Source: Nannochloris sp. 'desiccata'
Taxonomy: Eukaryota; Chlorophyta; Trebouxiophyceae; Chlorellales; Chlorellaceae
DNA: 64,000 nt
Reading direction: 5' to 3'
Assembly (NCBI GenBank): GCA_019044685.2
Contig: JAGTXX020000015.1
Coordinates: 992,001 to 1,056,000, forward strand
The translations under genes were made by a program, and so were the position numbers. The notes beneath the pieces are model-generated. The model was not told where the DNA came from and did no database searches. It saw only the letters and a program-made list of their open reading frames with translations. Positions 12,501 through 22,483 of the stretch are shown here, piece after piece (within the stretch, counting starts at the first letter, position 1; each line of letters begins with the position of its first letter).

Positions 12501-13049
12501 GCTTGGCTTCAGTTGAAGGGTAGCGATCAGAAGTATAGAGGGCCTCAAGGGCAGCCAGCTGATCTTGAGTCTTACCAGCAGGACGCTTGCGCTTCTTATC
12601 GCTCTGCACGAATTGAGAATGTTGATTGAATTAATGCATAGAAACAGCGTTAGTCTGCTCGATACTAGACTCGATCGCCCAAAGAGATTAAACAGAATTT
12701 TCAAGTTTACCTGATCGCCAGAAGTATCTTCAGCAGCCTGGGCTTGCTCCGCTGCAGGCTCTGTTGGCTTTGTTGTATTGGCCTCATCTTCTGTATGCTG
12801 TGTTTCGGCTTCCTTGTCTTCCGGAGCAGCAGGAGTCACGTCTTCCATTCCGCATTCTGCTGGGAGCTGTTGATTACCTTCATCTAAAAGTTCGACGATC
12901 ACGGGCTCCGCAGCTGCTTTAGTAGCAAGTTCTTGACTCTTTTTGAATAAATTTGTCAGTGTTCCCTTCTTATTTTTGACATCTTGTTTTAAATTGAGCT
13001 TGCCAACTCCGCCCTGCTCGTCTGCAGGGAGCAGCGATGGAGAGGACAT
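8869..13049 (-). CDS. homeodomain-CAF-1 p150 (FAS1-type) fusion protein
   Basis: Two exons on the minus strand: 13049-12711 and 12603-8869 (donor CAG|GTAAAC, acceptor GTGCAG|AGC, phase 0), giving 1357 residues. Domains in order: a Lys-rich start with a possible degenerate PCNA box (about 21-37); a homeodomain (about 115-175, ending NRWFEGRRRKD); a long KER-type Lys/Glu/Arg coil (about 475-560) followed by ANKFMSFFKG, which resembles a PCNA-binding site; the CAF-1A signature (about 742-800, MRPPYYGSWPK and LDYEVMSDLDWEEE); an acidic stretch; and a C-terminal winged-helix-like block near KMTKKWVGEKITELAER. CAF-1 deposits H3-H4 behind replication forks. A poly-Ala run comes from a GCA/CAG repeat. 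The homeodomain lies in the same exon as the CAF-1 regions, so the fusion does not depend on splicing. Confidence 0.8.
9512..9554. repeat. CAG/GCA trinucleotide repeat in the CAF-1 gene
   Basis: About 14 perfect CAG units are read on the minus strand as GCT and encode an alanine run of the CAF-1 large subunit. The frame stays intact for any whole-unit change in length. Confidence 0.9.
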
Positions 13050-14149
13050 TGCTCTACGAATGGTCTGAATAATTTTTCGTATGAGAGAATTGCCACTGTC
13101 GAGGAATTTGAAGAAAAAAAATTCAAAAATTCAAATTAGAAAGGGGGACGTCATCTCAGATGAGAAAGTGAAATGGCATATAACGCCTTTTTGAGCGTTC
13201 ACTGCAAAATAGAGACGAATACCAAATGTTGACGAGTGGCCGAGCCTGTCTGCTCGCCACCAGTGCCGCTTGGATCACAAAGTTGATGATCGCTCAGGCG
13301 ATTCCTGATCCCCTGCTGCCTCTACACACCTGATCGGCAGCACCCATCACATGAAATCATCTTTATCAGCTCTTTGAATCTCCAGCGGCGCTCGTTATCC
13401 TCTTGGCTGAGTCGCTGCTTCCTTGAGAGAAACCCGCCTGTTCTCGCCACCGCCACCGCTGCCCTTCCGCCACCAGTGGCTGCCAAGTAGTCTAATAGCG
13501 ACAGCTGATGTAGAAACCTGCGGCGGCCGGCACTGCTCTTTCATTTATTGCTGGACCACTCTAGGTATTGAGCGCCACTGTTAATACGTAGCTACGCTGT
13601 CTTTATAATCCCAGTTTCACCAGACACGATTTTTTCCCCGCCTCCATCGCCAGCCACAGCCAAGCGTGTTGACAGCACCAGCCGGTGCAGAAAACCCACC
13701 GCAATCAACCTTAACCCTTTACATACTAGTTAAATCGTCTTTATGTAACAAAAATCATACTAGTACCAGCTACGATGTCTTTATATACGAGTTTTCGCAA
13801 GGCAAGCAGTATCCCGCACCTTTCTTGGCCGGCACCAGCGTCCAACCTTGAAAGGGGCTGCCACTCGCCCCATGCAAGCAGTGTATTATCCAGCCTAACT
13901 TTCATTTAACACGTTAAAGCAAAGTAACCATTATTTTAAAAGACAGAGTAGGTTTATTCTTTGAGAGGGTTTTTAGGGTTAGTTGGGTAAGCCCAAGGGC
14001 GACGCGACAGACTTCTGTAATACGGAGCATTAGCGGAAGGATATGAACAGTTCTATGAAAGTAAGGAATCTTGATTGTAGCAATTACATATGACAAGGTA
14101 GAAGAAAAAGAATCAATTGATCTTGTGCATTAATTACTATATTATGCAA
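13050..14149. other. gene-poor intergenic region
   Basis: This stretch holds the CAF-1 5' flank and about 1 kb in which I find no gene. Parts near 13230-13700 are richer in GC with CCGCCACC-type patches, and two related motifs (GCTACGCTGTCTTTATA near 13589 and GCTACGATGTCTTTATA near 13773) hint at an old duplicated element. Confidence 0.35.
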
Positions 14150-14340
14150 TTTGCGGTGCCTGGCTAGCCCACTGGGCGGTAGTATGCTCGCTACCTGGCT
14201 CCTCTATGGCTTTTGTAGTTATTCACATGCTTGTGGTGCACATCCTTTTAAGAAAACGTGCCTAGGATACCTGGATCTGCAGGGCTCGGTTTCACGCGCA
14301 TGATTTTGTTTGTCAACCTATTGTACAAGAAATCACCAGA
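14150..14340 (+). mobile_element. LINE 3'-end fragment
   Basis: This segment matches, in reverse complement, the sequence that follows the LINE open frame at 57040-57190. Shared blocks include CACTGGGCG(G/A)TAGTA, TAGTTA(T/C)TCAC and CCTAGGATACCTGGATCTG followed by AGGGCTCGGTTT. The copies differ at many positions and so are old. Orientation is opposite to the 57-kb copy. No coding part is attached. Confidence 0.6.
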
Positions 14341-14474
14341 CTCTAGCCTCTGATGCCGAGGGAAAACTGTTATAATTGTCGATGCCATATGATCACCACC
14401 GGGATATCGAGTGTGTGCGTGACCACTATAGCCAGACTTCAACTTGTAAACTTCTATTCTAGTCTGTACGGCAA

Positions 14475-15434
14475 TCAGCACCCATGAGTATGCTTAAAAA
14501 TCTCAAGTGCTGTTTCTTCCCCAATTAATGAAAATTCTAAACACCTATAGCCATCACATCCCCAGTGATTCCTTTCTTTATGGAAAATATGAAAGTTTGC
14601 TTGGTTTGCATGTTCAAAAAAGTCTTCAATTACTGGGAAATTACCTCCATGAAGCTCAATCTGAATTTGACCAATGCGGTATCGACCTTGAATGACGTCA
14701 TCAAAAATTAGTTTAAAAGCATCCCACTCACATCCTTCACAGTCGACCTTAAGAATGTCAATTTTTCTACCACCGTGTGCTAAGCGAGTGCGCATTTCCA
14801 TGAGCGTAAGCAAAGGGTTATGTGTATTCGTCAAAGGATTGAAAAGGATGGCATCTTTTGAAGGGTCTTCCCCTCAAAGACCCCATGCATGAAAATGTAC
14901 TCCTGAAGCGGTAGCAACTCCTTCCCATGCTGAACTATTGCCTGTAGGATCGAACGTGTGGACTTCGCAGTCTTGACTGAGGTCGTTGAGGACAGCTTGC
15001 TCGAAGGTAAAATCACCATGGCTACCAACAGAGTAAACAAGGCAAGGCCGGGAGGAGAAGTAGCTATCTAAGGCGCCACATACAAACTTGCCGCCATCTC
15101 CGAACTCTTTTCCAATACGCCGCTCTATATGACAATTCCAAGTTGGTTCAAAGGGATCGTACTTTACTTTAGGACTTTCAAAGGATGCAAGGTGGGTAAG
15201 GATTTGGGCACGACGTCCTATAGCCCCATTCCTCATGTCGACTTTCTTTTGCCACAGAGCGTCGCAATCAATGCCGCCTTTATAACTATAGTCTTTAGCA
15301 GCAGACTGTGGATGACCAAGGGTGAAAATCACGACTGTAGCCGAGAGGATAATCACGGCGGTGACAACCAGAGAGCTAATAGTCTTTTTCATGGCAACTT
15401 GGCCCTTTAGAAATTCATATTTTTTTAATGACAT
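14475..15434 (-). pseudogene. membrane-anchored Methyltransf_22-like protein, in-frame TGA
   Basis: The frame reads from 15434 to 14475 and would give about 319 residues but for one TGA at 14874-14876. Upstream (186 residues) are an N-terminal hydrophobic anchor (about 19-40), then a SAM-methyltransferase-like core (LVYSVGSHGDFTFEQAVL, EVHTFDPTGNSSAWEG, FHAWGL). Downstream, still in the same frame, come IDILKVDCEGCEWDAF and a normal-looking end. The DCEGCEW motif and the order fit the Methyltransf_22/METTL24-like family of type II membrane or secreted methyltransferase-like proteins, whose substrates are mostly unknown. The stop falls right after WGL, where family members usually continue with a Gly-rich loop. 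It could be a recent pseudogene, a base error or readthrough; the conserved second half argues that the lesion is young. Confidence 0.65.
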
Positions 15435-16032
15435 CGCAATCGTAACGGTTTATTTGACTCTAATCAAGTCTCTCAACGCATGCAGGCTCTTGTTGTTGGC
15501 TCGATATCGCCACAGCCGAATAGAATATGTTACCACAACCTAGCAGCTTGTTGCGTCGATCTCCAGTTGCGTCTTGTAAACTCACTCTGTATGATAAACT
15601 AAATGTCTCAATAATAGATTGATAATACAATAAATGGCGAAGGGTGCTCTACTTATGCTGTTCGACTAGGTTGCCTCGACTCATAATGGACTACCAGGCA
15701 AAGTCAAACTAAGTTTGAAACTTTAAGGTTGCACCGAGAGAATTTTATCTCGATGCAAAAGGCAACTCCCAAGGCTGTTTTATTTAGATTTGATGTTGAT
15801 TATTTCGATGTTCTAAAAGTTGTCTTACAGCATACGCACAACCAATGGATAATCTGTATTCATTACCAGGCTTGCAGTTCGTTTACAGGGCAAAAATGAG
15901 CTGCCTCAAGTTCAGCTTCCTATAACCCTAAAGAAACCCTATGCAATTGCATGAGATTTGCCTCGAGATCAGATCATCTTGTAGATCGGATCTAGTTGCT
16001 TAAGAGTCCGCTCGGGCCGTCCAATCTCGCAT
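15435..16032. other. intergenic, no gene seen
   Basis: This is the upstream flank of the methyltransferase gene. No open frame or recognisable element stands out. The last part may be more decayed LINE sequence leading into the fragment at 16033. Confidence 0.3.
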
Positions 16033-16615
16033 TATTATCCACCACCCCTGCTGGCCTAAAAACGCAACTGGCCAGTCCATGGACATCTTCCGAGCCTTCC
16101 CTGCTGAATCGGGCCTCACAGTCAACCTCTTAAAGTTGAACTTGAAGGAATCTGAAATTATTGTCTTCTAAGGTAACCACACTGCTACCTGGACCTTAAA
16201 CTCTCTTCCGGTGCTTATTAAGAAACCTTTCGCATACCTTGGCGACCTTTTTGCTAGTGTTGAATCCCTGTTAACTGCCGATGACTTACGAACCCCCAGA
16301 GCAACCGCCGCCTTCCATTTCCAATCCATGCTATGCGCCGCAGAGGTGCAGTAATTGATATTAGCAGTGCTGAAGACCTCTGTGGCTCTTTAATTCTCTG
16401 GTATGTCCAAGCTCCGAGCATGGAAGTGACGTCTGGGGCCCCCAGTATACCGTATTGCCTCGTGGTACTGCTCCCCGCTCTACTAGTGCTCTGCCACCGC
16501 CCTTCTCCCGGCCCTCCTAAACAATTCACCGACTCTTCCTCGGGGACCAAAGCCATCAAGGCACCCTAGCGATCGCTCTGACCAACTTCTATCCTGCTCG
16601 CGCTGCAGCCTCTGT
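16033..16615 (+). mobile_element. degenerate LINE reverse-transcriptase fragment
   Basis: Conceptual reading on the plus strand gives, across frameshifts and stops, the usual order of a non-LTR reverse transcriptase just after the YADD box: LLSTTPAGLKTQL (16034 on), then in another frame ESGLTVNLLKLNLKESEIIVF with the start at 16081, a stop, then KKPFAYLGDLFAS, and finally DVWGPQYTVLP (about 16428). At least three in-frame stops and two frame changes make it non-functional. It is probably from the same broad LINE group as the C-terminal piece at 57-58 kb, but the two do not overlap, so this is not proven. Confidence 0.7.
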
Positions 16616-16744
16616 AGGAGATCGCTTAACAATCAATCAACCTTCCGAAGAAATTGAAAAATACCAGTCAATCACCACAGCGAATTTGAGCCCCATTTCA
16701 GCCTTCTTCAGGGCATATTTCAAATCAAAATTTCACTTAACACG

Positions 16745-19298
16745 ATGCAGCGGCTGCTGCCCTACCTCCCAGATGGGAGCGCAGAGGCAGCCGAGTCTCT
16801 GATCACCATCAATAGAGATTTAGATGCTATCCTTCTACTAGACTTGCAAGCACTATGGGCTGCAGTTCGCTCAGATGCCAGCATCGTTACATTCCTAGAC
16901 TCATACTTGCGCAATGCACTGCGGCCCTTTGATGATGGTTTCCAGGAACTGTCAGATATCGAGCATGCTGTCTGGCGCCATGCCGCCGCTCTCTTTGTCA
17001 AATTGTAAGAAGAAACATTCTCTACATAATCAATCAAAATGACTTAAATAAAAAGGCCATACGCACATACATTGACTAGTAACTCATAAAACACTTCAAT
17101 ATTTATTATTTTGCAGACTAGGTGTCCGAGGCAGTGGTATCCCTCTTCACGCCGACCGCTCTGCTCTTCTCTCTCGCCTTCTCACAGTCCCTTGCATGCT
17201 CGACGCCTGCTCTTTATTCAGCGCAGCATTTGAAGATAGGAGTACCACCGATAAAACTGCTAAAAATCAGCTTACAGCTGCCCTATCTGGAATGGTCTCC
17301 TTAAGGCCCTCTTTACATTCTGAGTTTCCACCTAGTGCGGTTGCCATTGCAGAAAATTTATTAGAAGTTGTGGAAGCGTGCGTTAGCGCTGCCTCTGCAG
17401 CACGAAAAGATCCAGAGATGCTCACTAATCTAGTGGATGGAGTCTCCTACGCGAAAGATGCGTGCCTTAGTTTATGCGCTTTACTAAAAGTCCACCCTCT
17501 GGCGGCGGGCTTATTTTTGAAAGACACCTCTTGCCAGCAATTAATCGAAGCTTTAGGCGCAGTACACGATCAACTACTACCTATACTTGAAAACATAGCT
17601 TTCAGTGGGCTTGGAAGGAGTAAAGAACAATCTTCTATCCATGCAAATATAGCCAGAATATGTCTCCAAGTTGAAATTGCCAGCGAAGTGGCGGTGGTGG
17701 AGTTACTCACTCATGCCTACCTTGATGCTTCTATCGAGGATATCACAGGGGGTTCTTCATCTTCTTCTTCTGGTGCTGGTGGTAATGGATTCTCTGGACC
17801 CGGATCTTCTTCTACAAAACCTGGGAAGCTTCCAAACCCTACTTCAATTCGCAGAGGAGAAGCGTTGCTGCATGCCTTCACCTTGCTCGGGCACCGAGAA
17901 GGCGGTGCTATCGGTGGTGCAAGTGGTAGCAGGTCTGTTGTTTCCAGTGGAGGTGGGATTAGTTTAGGGCCTGCGTTGGCACAGCGTCACGGCATAGGAG
18001 GTACTATACAAAAGGCTGTTACAGCGGGGATTGTGGCGTTGGATGAGGCTCAGACAGATTACATTGCAGCGTTGCTAGACGTGTCAAGCCTAGCCTCCGC
18101 TCCAGTTTTAGTTGTTAACGATACAAGTGGAGATGTGAAAGGTAGTACGGGTGCTGGTTTCAGGCCTAATAGTGGCATTGTGAATGATATTGGAGGGGTT
18201 GGGGTTGGTGGTGCCGACGACTCGGGGGTACTGCTATCTCTTGTATCTCAAGTTAAGGACCTTCTACCTGAGTTCGGTGATGGATACATTGCTACTTGCC
18301 TTGATGCTCTTGATCGCAATCCAGAGCACGTAATTAATGCTTTATTAGAAGGGAGTATTCCTCAAGAAGTGGTGGAAAGTGTTGACTCACAGTTGACTTT
18401 CGAAAAATATGAGAAATTAAAGAAAGAAAAAGTGATCACTGAAGCTGCTTTCCCTGTTTTACCAGGGACAACAACAATAAACACTACAAATACATTAGAT
18501 TCTACGATCACCCATCAGCAGCAACAGCAAAAGAAAAGAAATAATGATTCTTTAACTGCCAAATATCTCGACACCAAGGAGGCGACATATGCTGAAAAAA
18601 TAAAAGCAGCTGCTATTCAATCTCAATGGGAGTATGAAGACGAATACGATGATAGTTATGATGAGTTGCTACATATTGGAGCTGATGGGGTCGCTGAAGG
18701 AGAAGGCGACGACGACGACAAAGAAGAAAATAAAGGTATATACCAGGCTACTGCAGCGCTTGGGAGTTTGAGCCTTCGAGGCAATAGCAGCACCCCTGCT
18801 GGCCGTGGCAGTGGTAATAATAATAATAATTTAAATAGCAGAGGTGGTGGTGGTGGTCGTAGTGGAAATACGAATACTAGAGGAAGAGGTCCACGTGGCA
18901 AAGGTGGAAAGTTGTGGGTTTTGGACGGACGAGTTTATAATTATCCAAAACCAGGGGCCAAGGAAGTTGCAAATGAAGCCGATGCACAGGCTGCAATACA
19001 ACAAGCAGAGCAAGCTGCAAGGGAGATTCATGGGTTAGGGCCTGGAGGGAATAAACCGGGCCTTGGTAATAGAACAGTTCCCGGTGCAGGTGCTCCAGCT
19101 CAAAAAGGAGAGGCAGAGGGGCACGGAGAAGGGCAGTCCATCGGTGGTGGTGGCAGAGGTGAAGATGCAGGCCGTGGTGGTGCTGGTAATGGTAGTACTG
19201 GCAGCAGTAGTCACAAAAATAAAGATAAAAATAAAGCTGCTATTGGAAATCATCACAGAAAGGACAGAGCTGCTCAGAAGATGTCGAGAGGCATGTAG
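16745..19298 (+). CDS. ASCC2: ASCC2-like CUE-domain protein
   Basis: Two exons: 16745-17004 and 17117-19298 (donor TT|GTAAGA, acceptor TTGCAG|A), giving 813 residues. ASCC2 is the ubiquitin-reading subunit of the ASC-1 complex, which acts in alkylation-damage repair and in clearing collided ribosomes. The N-terminal half is all-helical and follows the family pattern, including LPYLPDGSAEAAE at the start and HAVWRHAAALFVKLLGVRG across the splice. A CUE domain lies at about 458-505 (SQVKDLLPEFGDGYIATCL, then NPEHVINALLEG). The C-terminal 250 residues are rich in Gly, Arg and Asn with RGG-like repeats, as in plant homologues. A TGTAA motif, the green-algal polyadenylation signal, sits at 19384, 86 bp past the stop. 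The gene converges on the G-patch gene. Confidence 0.85.
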
Positions 19299-19461
19299 CT
19301 TCAGTTTAGTTTGTTTGTTTTTCATTTATCTCACAGAATGAGTCGTTTTTATACGTGTTTATACGCGTGCTTACATTTCTTATTGTAATACAGGTAAAAG
19401 ATTTTGTATAATGAAATAAATCAAGAAAAAAAACTGCATTAAATTACATGACTGAGTTTCA

Positions 19462-21186
19462 TTATCTTTTTGCTCCTGTCGCTGCTGACACCAATTTAAC
19501 TTTCTTCCCTTCAAGTACAAATTTACTACTGGCGGCTATCGTATTCTCTACCTGTACCTGTACATGCTCTGTAGATACTACCCCCATACTGCTGCTTCCA
19601 TTTCTTCCTAGACCCTTCACCACTGTGGCTGTGACGGCACTGTGCAATGCTTTCAACTTCAATTCTCCACCTGGCGCTGCTTCTAATGTTTTGGTCAACA
19701 CTCTCTTCCACTTGATATTAGTAACCCATTCAGCAGAAACACCACGCTCAGAACCAGCGATAGTAGTATCAGTCTTTATGGTGGATTTCTTCTTATCTTT
19801 CTTTTTACTCTTCTTTCTGCTGCTAGTCTCTAATTTAGCAAGCCCAGTGCTGCTTCCAACAGCCTTGAGCTCCGCTTTCTTCTTCTTCTTTCTTTCATTC
19901 TCTTCTTCCCCACCACTACTAGTAGCTTCCTTTTCTGAGCCTTCCTCTTCAAATGCCACTTTCTTGCCGCTCCATTTGACTCCCCCTATCTTCACTGGAC
20001 CGCTCCTTTGGCCGAGACCAACCTTTCCTTGTGTTTTTCCCGCGTGTGCGGCATGATATAATGTCTCTTGCTGATCTTCCGTAAACTCGGCGCGTTTCGT
20101 CGCTTTTATATCCTTTTTCATACCATCTAAGCATCCTGCAGAGGTGAACATCGTGGCGCCCCACCACCCTTCTTTCGGGGTAGGTGTGAAATTCCAAGTC
20201 GTCGGCCCGTCGGTGGTGTAGAGACCTTGAGGTTCAATAATTATTCTTTGTTTCTTTACTGGTGGTAATGGAGAAGACTCAGGTTTATCATCATCATCAT
20301 CAGAAGAAGATTCTTTTGGTTTCGATCTCAATTTTTTGCTGCTGCTCTTTTCCTCTTTAATCTTCTTCTTCTTCATCTTTTTATCCTTCTTTTTCTGCTT
20401 GACGACTTTGGACAAGGTAGCGGCTGCCTCACTAGTTGTATCTGAACGATTGCTTACAGTACCTCTCTCGTCTTTAGTTACCGTAGTAGTAACAGTTGAA
20501 AGTACACCTAGCTTTGCAGCTGCTTCTGCTGCCATTTTAGCCTCCTGGGTTCTTATTCTTTCCATTTTAGCATCACGACCGCCAAATCTTCCTGCTGCTA
20601 ACCTACTTTTTTGAGACGTCAATGCATTCAGGAGTTTTAATTCATCTCTAGAAGCTGTTGTGGCGGTTCCATCGCGGTTTACTGCACCACCACTTGTACT
20701 TGCTGCTGGGGTTCCTCCCCCATTAATGGCTGCTGCTATGCGTGCTGCGTCAATCTCGTCATCGGAATCTGAGTCAGACGAATCACTAGAATCCTTATCT
20801 ACTGTCTGTGCAGCAGAATCAAAGGCACGTTCCCACCATTTATCATCCCAATTCCAACGAGCTACGCTTCCGACCTGAAAATGGAGAGTAAGAATTAGCG
20901 TTCATTTTTGAATCAGAGAGGAAACCTTAAAAGTTGAAAAAATGGCGGGCAAAAATAAAACCTATTAAGCTTCTCGTCAAAAAGGAACAGAAGGAGATAT
21001 TCAACTTACCCCGACGGTATCTTCCTTCTTCTTTACTTCTATGGCTTCCTTCATGCCTTGCTGTTCTTTGCCAAGCCCCTGGCCTTTATCCCATCCCATG
21101 GTGCGGAGCATGCGCTCACCAAAGCCGCCATAGCCAGTGGGTTTCTGGACACCTTGGCCTGCTACATATCCATCAGGAAGCTTCAT
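19462..21186 (-). CDS. G-patch nucleolar protein, GPATCH4 / plant D111 type
   Basis: Two exons on the minus strand: 21186-21010 and 20874-19462 (donor GGG|GTAAGT, acceptor TTTTCAG|GTC, phase 0), giving 529 residues. The G-patch occupies about residues 25-60 (MLRTMGWDKGQGLGKEQQG, then KKKEDTVGVGS) and is followed by WNWDDKWWERAF, which fits GPATCH4-type proteins better than PINX1. Further on, KEGWWGATMFTSAGCLDGM, then DQQETLYHAAHAGKTQGKVG and VKWSGKKV match plant D111/G-patch proteins. Long Lys/Glu/Ser runs suggest nucleolar location. G-patch proteins usually activate DEAH-box RNA helicases; the partner here is unknown. The C-terminal block (IKWKRVLTKTLEAAPGGELK) resembles one seen in other nucleolar proteins. 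Confidence 0.8.
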
Positions 21187-21799
21187 AGTGCGTGATTAGA
21201 TGCTTTGATAATTTTTTGAAGCTCTAATTTAGTGTTTGTAGTTCTGCGTTTTAAAGATTCGAAATTAGAAGATGCAAATACCTTTACAAGTCTTGAAAAT
21301 TAGACATGCGTTTGTAAGGAGTAACGATGTTTTCAATATATAGTGGAATGCGAAATATGCGCATCCTTGCTGAGATTGCGGCTAAAGAACTCCGCCGCCC
21401 CGCTTCTTTTGTGCTTTGAACTGTGCTGCGCGTGTATGGGTTGCTTTTCCGAAGTTCAACTGTTCAGGCCCCGACCATGAAAGAAATTTTGAAACGGTTC
21501 CCCACACAACTCCGCAAATTTCCCCACACAACTCGAGGACAAGTTTTTGTAGGCACCCTAGACTAGCTTATTTTTTTATTTTTCTACTTTAAAACTTTAT
21601 ATACATCTTCAGCAACAGTTTCCGACACCTAGAGCGCCTCCTCTCTGGCAAGGATCGCAAAGCATCATGTCAAAATCATTGAAATTCAGCTTTGTTCTCT
21701 TGGACAGTAACAACGCCTTCTCCTGCAATATAAGGCAAATGAAATACTTACCCTTTGTTTTGTAGGCGCTAGCTGCTTTTTCTAGCTCCCGTCTGCAAC
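21187..21799. promoter_or_regulatory. divergent intergenic region, G-patch gene / SIM protein
   Basis: These 613 bp separate two head-to-head genes. There is a partial direct repeat, CCCCACACAACTC, at about 21500 and 21521. I see no gene. Confidence 0.35.
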
Positions 21800-22321
21800 A
21801 TGAATGTGAGTTCTCATTTCCCCTGCTCATTTCATTAGCGTATTATCCCCACTGTCCATTTCCCGTTATTTTTTCAATTGTAGAGTCCAGGGGCTACTAT
21901 CTACATCTTGGACAGCCCCGGCTACACTCCACCACTGCCCACAGAGGTAATTGACTTGACATCAGACTCACCAGGCATGCCAATGGGTGGTCACGCACAG
22001 CTTGCTGCCTTTCATCCTCAGCAGCAACAACAACTTCAAAGCTTTCAACTTGAAGGAGCGCAACAACGGCGCTTAACCACTGTGTTTGCCCAATTTGAAG
22101 AGATGGCCAATGCCGCCATGCCCGCCGGAGCGGTGCCCATTGTGCAATTCCCCCCTGATGATGCTGACGCATCTGCATCTGCATCTGTGCCTACTATCAT
22201 GCATGATGAGTACCATACTCGACCTCTTATGAATGTTTACGGCCAAAGGCTGTACTTCAGGGGACGTAATGGTCCAAAACTAAATTCAAAAACTAAAAAA
22301 CGTCAGCATCGCCATAATTGA
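21800..22321 (+). CDS. small protein with SUMO-interacting-type motif, unknown function
   Basis: Two exons are inferred: 21800-21805 (Met-Asn only) and 21884-22321, with donor AAT|GTGAGT and acceptor AATTGTAG|AGT in phase 0. The product would have 147 residues. It starts MNSPGATIYILDSPGYTPP and then has EVIDLTSDSPGMP, a textbook SUMO-interacting core (hydrophobic V-I-D-L followed by acidic and Ser residues). A weaker YILDSP copy lies upstream. A Gln-rich segment, a short helix (AQFEEMANAAM) and a basic tail (SKTKKRQHRH) follow; the tail could act as a nuclear signal. I do not recognise a family. The tiny first exon rests only on splice signals. Confidence 0.5.
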
Positions 22322-22483
22322 TTTTACTAGAGTTCCAGATACTCGTAATACTTTTGATATTGGCTGGCGAGAGACTTCTCCCCAATACATTCCGGAACTT
22401 ACTCCGCAAGAGTTCAAGGATAATTATTTATTCGTTCAGGCCATGGGCTTACACTTACGCGGTGGAATGTCGACGACACTAGG
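22277..22483 (+). other. overlapping open frame of unclear meaning
   Basis: A frame shifted by one base from the preceding gene is open from about 22281 to the TGA at 22481-22483 and reads like ordinary protein (RVPDTRNTFDIGWRE, YIPELTPQEFKDNYLFVQAM). It lacks its own start and I could not join it to the upstream exon with a splice that keeps frame. Its end overlaps the last mapped exon of the minus-strand gene. It may be a downstream exon, the result of a frameshift, or chance. Confidence 0.25.

Noticed and set aside
8869..13049. RINGLET (homeobox-DDT) chromatin remodelling protein
   Set aside because: The homeodomain is similar, but the body carries CAF-1A signatures and a KER coil and no convincing DDT domain.
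14874..14876. Selenocysteine at the methyltransferase TGA
   Set aside because: The position is a loop after WGL, the family is not known to use Sec and no SECIS element was recognised.
16254..16569. Open frames of 78-101 codons around 16.3-16.6 kb
   Set aside because: They are out of register with the reverse-transcriptase fragment that explains the sequence.
19462..21186. PINX1 telomerase inhibitor as the name for the G-patch protein
   Set aside because: The sequence after the G-patch (WNWDDKWWERAF) and the WWG...LYHAAHAGKTQGKVG block fit GPATCH4/plant D111 proteins better.
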